Positions 48,788-61,679 of a stretch of DNA of 64,000 nucleotides are shown one piece after another. Origin of the DNA: Parasponia andersonii (Eukaryota > Streptophyta > Magnoliopsida > Rosales > Cannabaceae); NCBI GenBank assembly GCA_002914805.1, contig JXTB01000410.1, positions 169,201 to 233,200 of the forward strand. Reading direction: 5' to 3'. The notes under the pieces are model-generated. The model saw only the letters and a list, made by a program, of their open reading frames with translations, had not been told where the DNA came from and ran no database searches. Each line of letters begins with the position of its first letter. Positions within the stretch are counted from its first letter, which is position 1. A program made the translations under genes and the position numbers.

Positions 48788-48850
48788 ATAATTGCTAGCA
48801 TCAGTGTCAAGATACTATGTGTTGTCTTGTCCTCCGTTGTTATTGTTATA

Positions 48851-49335
48851 TGCTAGTAGTACAGTGCCATTTATGGAGGATATCCTATTTATGGAGGGTA
48901 TCCTTTTAAATTAATTATAAGGCTTAATTTCTAAGAGATCGGATTTTAGAATATATTTCAAAATTGACCTACTCTACGACGACAATTTTGAGTTATGTTG
49001 CTACAATTTGAAATAATGGGTCACGCTCATGGGGATACAATTAAACTGTTGATAGTATCCTGACCATAAAATGGTAGTTAATAAATAAAAGAAAATATGA
49101 GATATTTTGATATTTTATTAATTAATTGAGAGAGTCTCAATTCAATTCATAATTATGTGACCTATCTTAGGACAATACTTAATTAAAGAAAATTGAATTA
49201 CCGTATAATTAGTAATTAAGTTTATGTGTTTACTTACTTATATCATGCATCATGTTTACTATTATGAACTCTTTGTAATATTTATTTTCAAATATGTTGA
49301 ATATTGTTTTATTTATTTAATTTTAGTAAACATAT
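48851..49335 (+). mobile_element. Remnant of the 5' LTR of the plus-strand copia
   Basis: AT-rich sequence just before gag, with GGGGATACAATTAAACTG and AATAAATAAAAGAAAATATGAG segments of the kind found in the 3' part of LTRs in this copia group. The start is cut off at the junction with the minus-strand copia. The end is not fixed because no primer site was recognised. Confidence 0.4.
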
Positions 49336-50160
49336 CAACTTCAAATCCCATTATTATTTTACTCGCAAACGAAAAATTAACTGGAGATATTTTTATCAAG
49401 TTGAAAATTAATATGAATATCGTGCTTGTTAATGAAGACTACGAGTTTGTGCTTACGGAGGAATATCCTCCACAATCTGCCGCTAATGCTACTCGTGCTA
49501 CATGAGAATGCTATGAAAAATAGACTCATGCCAATAATAAAGCTCGATGCTACATATTAGTAGGCATGACTAACGTACTTAGAGTTAAGTAAAAAAAGAT
49601 GTAGATTGCTTATGAGATAATGGATTGTCTCCAACCCATATTTGGCAACAAATCTAATCAATCTCGTCATGACACTATTAAAAAGGCTTTGAATGTGAAG
49701 ATGAAGAGAGGAACTCCATTGAGAGATCATGTTTTGAATATGATCAATTATTTTGGAGAGGTTGAAGTTCATAGCCTTACGATCAATGATTGCACCCAAG
49801 TGAGTATGATTTTGGAATCACTTTCCTAAGATTTTCTTTAGTTCAAGAGCAATTATGTTATAAATAAGTTGAATTATAAAATAACTCAACTACTCAACGA
49901 ATTGCAAACCTTTGGATTGATATCGAAAGATAAGGGTAAAGATGGCTCAGCAATCATTGTTGAAGCAAATGTTGTAGAAGAAAATCCCTCTACCTCTAAC
50001 AAAAATAAGAAGAGGAAGAGCAAAGGTACATTTGGGTCTAAGCCTAAAAAGAGCAAGAAAGACAACACAAACGTCATGAAAAACAAATTTATGAATTGAA
50101 AAAATATTTTCACTGTGGATTGAAGAATATTGAAAGAGAAACTGTAACAAGTATCTTTCC
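49336..50160 (+). pseudogene. Copia gag, degenerate
   Basis: The gag start is damaged: the expected ATG reads ATA at about 49335, followed by STSNPIIILLANEKLTG. Next come VLVNEDYEFVLTEE, then stops, then the capsid part YEIMDCLQPIFGNKSN and LRDHVLNMINYFGEVEVHS. A lysine-rich stretch (KKRKSKGTFGSKPKKSKKD) leads to a zinc-knuckle remnant CFHCGLKEHWKRNC, partly disrupted. Gag packages the element RNA. Confidence 0.7.
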
Positions 50161-51548
50161 GAATTAAAAGAGAAGAAAAAAGGTAAATATGATTTACTTA
50201 TTTTAGAAGCTTGTTTAGGGAAAGTAGATTTACTTGATATATCTTCCTGGATAGTTGATTGAGGAGCCATTAATCATGTTTATTCTTCTTTTCAGATGCT
50301 TATTTCTTCAAGGGATCTTGTTGATCGGGAATTCACAATGAGAGGAGGTGATGGAGCCAAAGTTTCGATAAAAGTGGTGGGAGTTGTTCGTCTTCATTTT
50401 AAGAATAGATTTTTGTTATTGATCAATATTTATTTTATTTCAAGTGTTCATCAGAATTTGATTTCTATTTCAAGACTGTTTGAACAAATGTTAGGTGTTT
50501 CTTTTTTTAATAATGAGAATATTGTTTCTAGAAATGGTTTAAATATTTGTTCTACAAAAATAGAGAATGAACTTTACATGTAAAGGTTGGATGAACAATC
50601 ATCACTTAATACTGAAATGTTTAAACTAGAACATCCTAAACCAAAAAAGCAAAAAGTTTCTCATGATAACGATACATATCTTTGGCACCTTAGATTAGGG
50701 TATATCAATATAGATAGGATAAACAAACTTGTAAAGAATGGTCCTTTAAGAGAGCTAAAAATTACCAAACTATTAGTTTGTAAATCTTGTCTAGAAGGGA
50801 AAATGACTAAAAGATTTTCCTAAATAAAGGGTAAAAGGGCCAAAGAACTCTTTGAACTTGTGTATAGCGATGTATGTTGTCCATTGAATGTACAAGCAAG
50901 AGGTGACTATGAATACTTTGTCATATTTATTGATGATTATTCACGATATGATACGTGTACCTAATGTAATGAAAATTGGAAACATTTGAAAAGTTTTAAA
51001 AATTTACAGCAGAAGCTAAAAAGTAATTAGATAAGTCATTAAAAACTCTTCAATCAGATCGAAGAGATGAATACCTTGATAATGAATTCAAGGATCACTT
51101 GCTAGGGAATGGCATCCTATTCCAACCCACAATACCTGGAACACCACAATAAAATAGTGTTACAGAAAGGAGAAATAGAACGTTGCTTGATATTGTTAGA
51201 TCAATGATGAGCTATTCTTTCCTACCACTCTTATTTTAAGGTTATGCATTACAAACTGCTATTTATATTTTGAATGTAGTACATTCCAAGTCTATACAAA
51301 AGACACTTTTAGAGTTATGGAATGGATGTACACCTAGTTTATGTCACATCTATATATGGGTACCCCCAGTACATGTACTGAAAGGAAAGATTGGGAAGCC
51401 AGAACCACGAACAGAAGTTTGTTTATTTGTAGGTTATCCAAAAGGCACAAGAGGAGGTTTGTTTTATAGTGCTAAAGAGAAAAAAGTATTTATTTCGACA
51501 AATACTACTTTTCTTGAAAATGACTATATGGAAAATTTCAAACCTTGA
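50161..51548 (+). pseudogene. Copia protease, GAG-pre-integrase and integrase, degenerate
   Basis: The protease site has WIVD-stop-GAINHV. Then VHQNLISISRL, and a zinc-type region with LWHLRLGYINIDRI and CKSCLEGKMTKRF (50587-50823). The integrase core follows in several frames: YFVIFIDDYSRY, LQSDRRDEYLDNEFK, then NSVTERRNRTLLDIVRSMM, so D, D and E positions remain visible. The tail is at 51270-51548 (EVCLFVGYPKGTRGG). Broken by at least four stops. Confidence 0.72.
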
Positions 51549-51639
51549 AGTAAATTTATACTAGAAGAATTACTTTCTGATCAAATCACACTATAACCAA
51601 CAACTGTTGTTGACGACAAAATTATGAGATCCATATTGT

Positions 51640-52990
51640 AGATCAGAATACCTTGACAACTTGACATAGTAGGAGGGTTATTAGACCTCCTGCTTGCTAT
51701 AGGGAAGTTGAAACATTCAAGGATAGATTAGTGGCAAAAGGGTTATACCCAAAAAGAGGAAGTTGATTATGAAAAGATTTTCTCACTAGTGGCCATTCTT
51801 AAATCCATACATATTTTTTTATGCATTGCTGCATGTTTATGGACATCAAGATAGCTTTTTTGAATAGCTATCTAGAAGAAAGCATCTATATGGTGCAACT
51901 AAAAGTTTTTGTAGCTAAAGGCCAAGAGCAAAAAGTCTGTAAGCCACTTAGGTCCATTTATAGACTTAAGCAAGCTTAAAGATCATAGAATCGAAGATTT
52001 CATGAGATGATCAAGTCTTATAGTTTCGATCAAAATGTTGACGAACCTTGTACATACAAGTACATTAGAGACAAGAAAGTGGTCTTCCTAGTTCTTTATG
52101 TAGATGATATTTTGTTCATTGGGAATGATGTCCAAACATTATCAAATGTAAAAAAATAGCTAGCCGAGCAATTTCAAACAAAAGATTTAGGAGAAGCGAG
52201 TTATGTACTTAGGATCCTGATTATTTGAGATTGCAAGAACAAACTTTTGGCATTGTTTCATACATCTTATATTGATAAGGTACGCATTCATTTTTTGATA
52301 TAAAACCCTAAGAAAATGCATATGCAGTTGGCAATCTTATGTATGCCATGTTGTGTAGATCTGACATATGCTACGTAGTAGAGATAGTCAGTAATTTTTA
52401 ATTAAATCCAAGATTAACTTACTGGGTAGTAGTAAAGCATATTCTCAAGTATCTTAGGAGAACGAGATATTATATGCTAGTTTATTCATGTTAGGACTTA
52501 ATTCCTATTGGTTGCATTAATTTTAATTTTTAATCAAATATAGATACTTGAAAGTTGACATTTAGCTTAGTGTTTACTCTTGGTGGTGGAGCCATTATTT
52601 GGAGAAGTACTAAGCAATCCAGCATTATAGATTCTACTATAGAAGCAGAATACATAGCAGCTTGTGATGCAACTAAAGAAGCAATTTGGCTCAAAAAGTT
52701 CCGCATTGATTTGGAAGTTATTCCAAATATGGATAAGTAATTGATTTTATATTGCGACAACAGTGGAGTGGTGGAAAATTCAATGAATAAAGAAGTCACA
52801 AGAGAGAAAAGCATATAGAGAGGAAGTATCATGTGATTAGAGAGATAATATATCGAGGAGACGTGACCACTATGAAGATAGCATTTGAAAACAATATTGT
52901 TGATCCTTTTATAAAAACACCTCTAGTGAAGACTTTTGAGAGTCACTTGGAGGGTTTAGCCTTGAGAGACATGTGCCACCTACTTTACGG
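51640..52990 (+). pseudogene. Copia reverse transcriptase and RNase H, degenerate
   Basis: The RT shows fragments of the N-terminal half (51720-51960). The catalytic block LVLYVDDILFIGNDV lies near 52090-52130, with a stop soon after. The RNase H part (52555-52740) reads FTLGGGAIIWRSTKQSSI and IEAEYIAACDATKEAIWL. The C-terminal tail ending VKTFESHLEGLALRDM (52833-53000) precedes the polypurine tract. Multiple stops. Confidence 0.75.
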
Positions 52991-53002
52991 CAAGTGGGAG
53001 AT

Positions 53003-53750
53003 TGTTAGGGTTTATTCCCTAAAAGTATGTATATTTTGGATATTTGCTAAATTAATAAAATGACATTTTTCTATTTCAATTTGTGCATAACTTGTGCATC
53101 ATTAAATATTAGAAAATCCCTAGTTTATTTATATGACTAAGAATTTAGCGTATAAGTATTATATACATGATGATTAAATTTATGGATAATAAAATAAATA
53201 TAGTTCGTAATAATTAATTAAATTTTAGAATCTTTAATTAAATATCATTAGTACAGTCCATTAACATTGAGAATGTAATAGTCTTATCTAGATTATTAAT
53301 GTGTTCACATTACAATTGAGGTACTCTATATAATTCGATTATACAGGACAGGACCAGACATGATTTGAATCTCACATAAATTTTATTAAATATTGATAGT
53401 TCAAATAATGTCACTAGATGATTATATGTAAATCAATCTTAATCTAGAGTAGTTATAGACTTTTATTTATAACATTACGTTCTTTAACATACTTGTTAAA
53501 TGTTTGTTTCTCATCCAGCCAAGCTCTGTTTTAGGCATTTTCATGCTTCAAAATGGCTATTTACAATGGTTTTCTAAACCATTTTTCCAACAATTCGAAG
53601 GAAAATATAAAATAGATTATATATATATAGAAAATGAGTTAGCAAAGCATTATACATGTGTATATTTGCCTCCGATATCTCCAAACCAATGTACGATTAC
53701 ACATCTTAAATAATGTTATTATATTTAAGGCAACAATAGGGGCAGAGACC
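53003..53750 (+). mobile_element. 3' LTR of the plus-strand copia
   Basis: Begins TGTTAGGGTTTATTCCC directly after the polypurine tract CAAGTGGGAGAT. This matches the start of a common plant copia LTR group. The right end is not fixed; the value given is where LTR-like sequence can no longer be argued. Confidence 0.5.
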
Positions 53751-53834
53751 TAAGATTGGTGAGGACTCAAGGGGAAAAATGATAGAGATAAGGGTTGCTT
53801 GATAATGTCCGAAATAATCACTTTTTTTTGTAGT

Positions 53835-54520
53835 ACATTTTTTTTGGATACGTTCTTTAGTAGTACTTGTCTGGTAATAGATTTACATAAATCATTTCAT
53901 AAGAGAATGATGTTTTCATCATTTTCATTTTGTTTTTTGTTTTTTTTTTTTTTCTGTTTGCTTAGTGCTTTAATTAATTTTCTAACTCATCTTTTTAATT
54001 TGTTAAGGTATAAATTTACAATAAAAATAATTTTGAAAGATCAAATTACTAGAAATGTAAGGACAATTTTAACATATATATGTAGGGAGAGAGTATGCCT
54101 TCTAGGGCTAGGGCTAGGGTAAGGTGGAGATTGTGTATTGGATAGAGAATTTGACTCCTATGGTGTATGAAAAAAGAAACTAACTCACACACCATGGGAG
54201 TTGAAGTTCCTACCCAATACCTAATCTCCATCTCATCCCAGCCCACTCACTGAGCTAACCCCAGAAGGCATACTATCTCTAGACACATATATGTTAAAAT
54301 TGTCCTTGCACTTCTAGTAATTTGATCTTTCAAAATTATTTTTATTTTAAATTTATGCCCTGACGTGTTAAAGAGATGAGTTAGCAAATTAATTAAAGCA
54401 CTTAGTAAACAAAAAAATAAAAAACAAAATGAAAATGATGAAAACATCCTTTCCTTATGAATGAATATATGTAAATCTATTACCAAACAGTACCAAAGAA
54501 CATATCCAAAAAATAAAAAA
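53835..54520. repeat. Long foldback (inverted repeat of about 330-bp arms)
   Basis: The left arm (about 53835-54170) is the reverse complement of the right arm (about 54180-54520) with scattered mismatches and small indels. The two strands encode nearly the same peptide (ILKDQITR.ARTILTY, FSFCFLFF) from opposite sides. The centre lies near 54172, by an A-rich stretch, so there is almost no loop. Pairing may extend another 20-30 bp outward. The structure fits a foldback transposon or MITE. A transcript across it would be a long hairpin RNA. Confidence 0.8.
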
Positions 54521-54540
54521 AATTAGATACGAAAAAAACT

Positions 54541-55290
54541 AATATCGAAAATGAGAACGATTAGGCATGATAACGGACAAAACAAAAGAAGCTATTGAAA
54601 GTGGTTACGATTCGGTGCGAGAAAGAGTAATATCGAAAACAGGCACAATTAGGCATAGTAATGGGTACAGGCATGACAAAAACTAGGTTAATGGTATTAA
54701 AAGCAATTGAATTATACATATTGTACTACTTTGCCCCTTGAATCTTCAACTTACATGGTAGTATTCCCTAAATTACGTAATTGTGCAAAATTTTTTCTTT
54801 TGTCACAAACTGTTGAATATTTAACAGACATAAGCAATTACAGAGCATATGATTTGATAACTATGTTCAAGAATGAGAGTTTTAATTTTTAACTTATATA
54901 ATAGACTACTAAGACTTATATTATTATTGTTGCAATGACCATTTTTTCACAAAATGTTAAATTTTTAACAGAAATAATTCTTGTACGACGCATAATTTAG
55001 TAGTCATAGCAAAAATTATTGCTACAATGACCAATTTTTTCACAAACTGTTAAATTTTAATTTGAAATAACTCTTGTCCAATGCACAGTTTAGTGATTAC
55101 AGCTAAAAACGAGATTCTGACTTTGTCCACAAATATTTTCTGTTGAAAGACTAATAGTTTATAACAAAGGGGTCATCACTATAATAATTATATAATTCAG
55201 GAGTCATTACTTTGTAAGTAGAAAATTTGGAGGGCAAAGTGAAATATAATGAATATAATTTAGGGACCATTATTATGTTTATCCCTAAAA
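54541..55290. repeat. Degenerate tandem repeats flanked by inverted ACTTTGCC segments
   Basis: Two units AATATCGAAAA...ATTAGGCAT at 54541 and 54632 (91 bp apart). Then three diverged units around TTTTTCACAAAMTGTTRAAT at about 54793, 54946 and 55038. An ACTTTGCCCCTTGAAT segment near 54728 and its complement at about 55220-55245 are inverted, suggesting the ends of a small DNA element. No coding content. Confidence 0.5.
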
Positions 55291-56028
55291 TAATATAAAT
55301 AATGGACACAATTAAACCTGAAAATGGGCATAATATAAGGCACAATAACGGGAACTAACACAACATGGCATGATTGGAAATCGTGTCTAGACCAGCATTA
55401 CTAATCGTGTGTAGGCTATCATGACACGACACAAGGCACGAATAGGCCAAGGCTAAATATGCCGAAGCCATCATGACACGGTACAACCCAGTTAATATCA
55501 CTAGGAAGGAGTTTGATTCCTAGTTAAGTTAATTTATGTATAAATACGTAATAATTTTTATTTAAAAAAGTAAGTACCACTTCTTTTTTTTAATTTTTTT
55601 CATTTGAAATGTAAAGCAAGTACCACTTTTTTTTCCGTTTTTTTTTTTCTCTTGGCACCACTTTTTACTAGGTATTTTACTTGAAATAAGGATAATGATG
55701 ATACATTTTAAAATATATAAATAACTAAAAAGTTATCAAAACGACACGTTACACACATTTCCATCTCGTATATATCTACCACATGCTTTAATTTTTCTAG
55801 CAGCAAACTAAAAGGCTCTACAACTTTCTTTCCTTTATTTTCTAAGTTATTTTGGAATTTTGTATGTAGCTTCTTAAATACTTTCTTAAATTTAGAAAAT
55901 AGCTTATCAGGCTTATTTTTCTAGAGATGTTGAGGGAATAGAACTTTCCGCATATGCTCACTTAGTGGACTAGATTCTTTGGTCAACACTTTAACTTTTT
56001 TCTCAACTAGCATTGCTAGGGTAGTTGC
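55291..56028. other. Unassigned spacer
   Basis: Contains short ATGACACG/CGTGT motifs repeated around 55330-55490, T-rich tracts, and no ORF. Nothing further was recognised. Confidence 0.4.
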
Positions 56029-57063
56029 TGTAACAACCCAACTTTTCAGACTGTTAACTACTTATATTCTTAGCTTAATTAAAAAGAGAAACTTAGACGC
56101 TGAATATTCATGACCTATTATTTTAAATATATTTTTATTTCTTTGTAAGAGACTGATATTCATAGATAACCAATTACTTAATTTGATAATTTTGAAAATA
56201 AGTAAAATACTTTATGGTGGTTAAGTAACCTTTGCTTAAATTTGTTTATAAACTTTTTACTTAGGGTGATTTAAATAATGCGCAACTATAAAGAGCTCCT
56301 GAGTGAGGAGGGGGGTCACATACGAACCACTTAAGTCCCAAGTTCTCCTTAAATAGTTTAAGTCTTTTTGACAGAACTCTTTAAGTTTTGCATCTATTCA
56401 AATCAAAAAATTTTCACTTTTAGATCTTTTCATATTGAAAAACATTCATTTAACTCCATTCAATCAAAATATATTTTCAAGTTCAACCTAATAAAATCAA
56501 GCATTGTGAAATATAATGCTGAGTAATAAATATGTTTTCAAAAAATATTAAGCTTTCACAATTGAAATCATTTGTCTCATAATAAAAACATATGCGGAAA
56601 TAATTTAATAGCGGTATTCCATTACTCCTACCTTATATTCATCCCCACCTCGATTCTAGCTAATCCATCAATCAAATCAGAGGTTTCTTTCTTTTGTTAC
56701 CTACATTTTGGATACTCATACAATATGAGCTTTCGCTCAATAAATGCAATGTAATTCTCATAAAATATTTTATTCAAAAATAAACAATATTTTATCAAAG
56801 CCTAATTAGGTCGTTTTATAAAATTATTACTTTATGCTTTATTATAAGATATTATATCATTGTTTATCTCATTCTTTATCACAAATTCTTTTATTTTTCT
56901 TATGGGCCTTGGTGTATGTACCGAGTACATACTATCAAATGGGAAACTAGAGGAGTGACCTAACTGAAAATAAATCTACGGTCATATACTTATCATACTT
57001 TTCCTCGAGAATCATCGCCTAGGTGAGGTCGGTCTTATTTCCCTCGAATATCCTCACTAATAG

Positions 57064-60000
57064 TGTCAACCCCTAGGAATCCTTAGATTTGCAATATTAG
57101 TAGAATTATTATAAACTTAGTGTCGAATTTTAATAAGTTTACATTCGCAAATACTTGAAATTATGTGTGTAGTATTATTTTAATGTTAAATTTTATTACG
57201 TGAGAAAACCATAGTTAATTCTTGATTTAACTTAGAAATTCTAAGTTAGTTTTCCTTAATAATAAATTGATTTTACAATAATTATATTATGTACATCAAT
57301 ATAACCTAATTAAAAATGTGACATGTTTATGTCACATTAAAATTGCTACATTTTATAACCTAAAGTTAATGGTTGCACTAAAATAGTACCATGCCATAAT
57401 TTGAATAGCTAGAATTTAAGTGTACAAAGAATTAAGTAGACAAATCAATCTAAGGGTGGAAAATAAGTTATAGAAAAAGATGAAGAGTAGTAAAGTTTTA
57501 CCTAGGAAGGTAATAACTTTAAATGAGTAGAATAGAAAAGAAAATGGATAAAGTTAATGGGTAATTCAAAAGGTAGGAAAAAGAAAATCATAATGGAAAT
57601 GCTATTTGGAAATTAGCGGCCATTATTCAAAGTGGAAGACATAGACAAAACTAATTAGTAACTTTTGTCTCCAAAATAATTCAAAAAGTATAAAAAAAGA
57701 TTAATATAGTGGAGACTTTCTTTAGGAGCTAGTGGTATTGGATTCCAAATAATTGAAAAAGAAGAAAGATTAGAGACAAAGTAGCGGATGAGTAAAAAAT
57801 AAAATAAAATAAAGTAAAAGATAAGATAATGGAGTAGGAAAAGAAGATATATTGACAAATTGATAATAATGATGCTTCGATTATTTAATAGAATGTAAAA
57901 GTATGTATTATTAGATACCTTCTATGGATGGCCTATAAATAAATAATTCATTTGGCAATTCAAATCTCTGTTTAACCTTTCAATTACTTAGCCAAAACTA
58001 TCTTCATATTTCCAATTATCCTTTCTCAAAAAAAAAAAAAATCTCTTTCTACCTCACTTTCTTCTAAATCCACAAGAGCTATAATATTTTACCCATCGAC
58101 TCTAGAAATTTAGAATTGTAATCAAAAGAAGAGAGCACTTAATTTTATGGTGGAGACGTAAGAAAGAAGATCCAAGCTTAAAAGGTAATTATTCCCTCAC
58201 CTTGCTTGTTATGTGTTTAAATAGATTATATAAAAGAATAAATGGGTAATAATATATTTGATCTACTTTAGATTTTATATAATTTCTATTACGTTTAGAC
58301 TTATTTAGTTGATTTCTTAAGCCTCTAAATATGAATACTTCATAATAATAAATGCTAAATAATAATAAGTGTAAAATCAAAATTACTAAACACAAAAAGT
58401 GGAAGATTTTTAAGTATAACACCCTAAAATAAAATATGTATGAAAATAAACTAAGCTTAATGATTTAGACTTAGATCCTTAAGAACAGATTTTTACCCAT
58501 TAGAATTTCTTACCAAAAATTAAAGATGTTTGCTCAAAAGTTGGAAGGACTAAAATGCAAAAATTTTGAGTATTTGGGTCAAAAGTGTAATTTTGACAGA
58601 ATATGGGTCAAATACTTGAGAAAGTTATTTCAGGAAATTTTAAGACTATTTTAAAGTGTAAAAGTAAATAAAGGTAGAATCTTTAACAAAAAAAATAAGA
58701 TATAACTCAATATTTACCATTAGAGGGTATAAATGTTAGAAATCTTAAGATTTTGGGCACAAATGTAAATTATAAAACTTAAAATATTGGGTTGGAAATT
58801 TGGTATAAGAATAAATAAAAAAAATATTTTAGATCTCTAATTGGGATAAGAAAAGATTTACTTAAATTTAAGACATAAAATCAATTATAGGAAATAAGTA
58901 ATGTATGCTTCTAATTGTATTTTACCTAAGTTTAGTGATAGGCTTAAAAAGTGCGATAAATACCAAATAATATTTAGTCTAAGTATGATTTTAGATTTTA
59001 AATTCGTACAACCCTTAGTGTGGTTGACTCAATTATCATATTATGACCCTTAATTACGAATAAAGAAATATAATTAAGGAAACTTAATTGATTTAGGATG
59101 ATATTAATCAAATCAACAACCAAATTATTGATAGATTAAAAAGATCACTATGATCAAGGTTAAAGAGAATCAAATCTCATCCATCTAAGTGAAAGTATAA
59201 ATTAGTCAATGAATATAGTGTGACATTGTTTATCAAATGTGAAGTTTTATGCTGAATCAAGATTGAGTCTTAAATGTTTTAAGCCCACTAAGTAATTAGA
59301 AGTTAAAAAAAACATAGTATAAGGCAAGTTTAAATTTTCTCTAACAAATAGAGTATATATACTTCAGGGCAAACTTCGATCTAGGCGTACGTAATTAACG
59401 AGTGAAACTAGAACAATCATATTACAAGGTAAGTCCAATTTCACCTATGGCATGGATGGTTGAAAATGTTTCATGTTTACAATTAATTTTATGTATTAAC
59501 TTGCCTTTATATTATTATTGTATGGCTTATGTATGATATTTGCTTATAAAGATACTTTTCCTATCCTATAAAAAAAATGATGTATGCTTTCTTTACATTT
59601 TTATCATACTTCAACATACTTTAACAAAGAAAATGCTACGATAGTTGAATATATGTTTGGGTTCATTGAAGCGTTCCTACTCATATTAAGAAAAGACTAA
59701 ATAAGATAAAGAATTTAAAGGTGTCGTACCAACCTCCACTAGGTGAGGATATCCGAGGGAAAATAAGACCGACCTCCCCTAAGCAAGGATTCCCAAGGAA
59801 AAGTATGTTAAGATTATGTCCGTGGGTGATTTCAGTTGGGTCGCTCCGCTGATTCCCCATTTGGTAGTGCATACTCGGTTCATACACCTGGGCCCATAAG
59901 AAAGATAAAGACTTTACAATCAAGAATGAGATAAAATCATGATATAATATTTTATAATAAAGCTTAAAGTAATGATTTCATAAAAAAACATAACTAGACT

Positions 60001-60742
60001 TTCAAGAAAAAAAAAGAGAGAATTGTTTGTTCATAAGTAAAATGTTTTGTGAGAATTTCATTGTACTTACTGAGCGAAAGCTCACATTTTATGAGTATCC
60101 ATGCTATAGGTACCAAAGGAAAGAAACCTCTGATTTGATTGATGGGTTAGCTGGAATTGAGGCAGAGATGATGCGACGCATGGGAAATGGAATACCGCCA
60201 TTAAAATTACTTCTGCATATGTTCTTATTATGAGACAAATGATTTCAATTATGTAAGCTTGATGTTATTTGAAAACGTACTTATAACTTGGCATTTTATT
60301 TCGTAATGCATGATTTAATCAAATTGAATTTGAAAATATATTTCGATTTAATAGAACTTAAACAAATGTTTTTTTTAGATCTAATAGAGAAAATGTTTTT
60401 GATTTAAATAAATGCAAAACATAAGGGGTTTTGTTAAAAAGACCTAAACTATCTAAGGAGAGTTTAGGACTTAAGTGGTCCGTATGTGACCCCCCTCCTC
60501 ACCTAGGAGTCCTTTATAGTTGTGCATTATTTAAATCACCTTAATAAAAAGTTTATAATTAAATTTAAATAAAGGGTACTTAACCATTGAGAAGCATTTA
60601 CTTGTTTTCAAAATTGAAGTAAATTGTTAGTTATGAATATAAATCTCTTCAAAAAAAAAATTTGTCATGAATTTTCAGCATCTAAATTTTTTTAAGCTAA
60701 GAAGGTAAGTAGTTAACGGTCAGAAAAAGTCTGGTCATTACA
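57064..60742 (+). mobile_element. 3.68-kb solo LTR (family X, copy 2), TSD AATAG
   Basis: Starts TGTCAACCCCTAGG, ends TCTGGTCATTACA. It is flanked by a perfect AATAG at 57059-57063 and 60743-60747. It is collinear with 35902-39563. It was inserted into the antisense copy of its own family. No internal coding region, so a solo LTR. The 80-codon minus frame near 59700-59920 is the shadow of this LTR and not a gene. Confidence 0.85.
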
Positions 60743-61087
60743 AATAGAGGTTGGTATGACATCTTTAAAGTTTTAACTTATTTAGTCTTCTCTTAACATG
60801 AGTGAGTACACTTCAACAATAAACCTAAACTTTATATTCCATTATCATAGTATTCCTTTATTAAAATATGCTTAGAGTATTTTAACATGATAACTTTGTA
60901 AAGTAAGCATACATCATTTTAATAGTATAAAAAATGTATCTTTATACGAATTTTTCATATTATATATAGGCCACACACAATAATCAAAATAAAGGTAAAT
61001 TATCACATGAAATAATCTCAAACATATCGTACTGTAAATAAGAAATATTTTCATAACCATCCATGTCGTAGGTAAGATTGTACTTAC

Positions 61088-61648
61088 TATCACGATCCAA
61101 AACTCAAGCCAGTAGTAGAAGAGAAATTTTACTAAGATGGGAACTTCCTTGATTTATTTTATAAAAGTCTTAAAAGTTTCAATTTTATAAACAATCCATT
61201 TAAAAAAATTATTTGGAATTTTATCGCTTGAATTGCTCCCACAGTTTGTATACACCATTAAATATAGATCGAATGGTAATTGAAAAACACAAATCAACTT
61301 TAAGTCCAAGCATCATCATCATCCACAATAAATATTGAATACTAAATTGACATACATATATAAGTTCACAGGCATAATAGAAAGTAGTGATCTTGGTTCA
61401 ATATTAAATTAAGTCCAAACAATTCAAACACCACCACAACAGGCATCACATATTACCAAGATAATGAACTACTCTTGATCACCAAGGTTATATTAAACAC
61501 TTCCTGAGAAATGAAGGTACGAGGTGAGTGTAAAATACCCAGTAGAAAAATAGTCACCTCGATAGAACATATTTTATTGATAGAAAGTTCCTACATGGTT
61601 AGTTAAATCCAAAATATACATTTATGTATATAACAATCCAAACCGATA

Positions 61649-61679
<31 letters not shown>

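Larger units (their letters stand above)
45307..48850 (-). mobile_element. Ty1/copia retrotransposon, minus strand, 5' truncated
   Basis: On the minus strand the order is protease-to-GAG-pre-integrase, integrase, reverse transcriptase, RNase H, polypurine tract (AAGGGGGGG at 45761-45769) and 3' LTR (45756-45307). This is the copia order, with integrase before RT. Similarity starts abruptly near 48850 with a YLDTDASNYMC segment (the usual protease DTGAS reads DTDAS). Gag, primer site and 5' LTR are absent. At that point the sequence passes straight into LTR-like DNA of an oppositely oriented copia element. Confidence 0.78.
48851..53750 (+). mobile_element. Ty1/copia retrotransposon, plus strand, highly decayed
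   Basis: Order on the plus strand: part of a 5' LTR (48851-49335), gag (49340-50160), protease, GAG-pre-integrase, integrase, RT with YVDD (about 52096-52107), RNase H, polypurine tract (CAAGTGGGAGA at 52990) and 3' LTR starting TGTTAGGGTTTATTCC at 53003. Stops occur in every domain; the protease motif itself reads D-stop-GA (TGA at 50260). It sits tail-outward to the minus-strand copia, whose truncated 5' end meets this element's LTR near 48850. Confidence 0.75.

Noticed and set aside
53799..54486. Two similar Phe-rich ORFs on opposite strands, as if an inverted gene pair
   Set aside because: They are the two arms of one foldback read from each side; T-rich translation with no protein family resemblance.
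59681..59923. 80-codon minus-strand ORF
   Set aside because: It lies wholly within the solo LTR at 57064-60742 and is interrupted in the sister copy.
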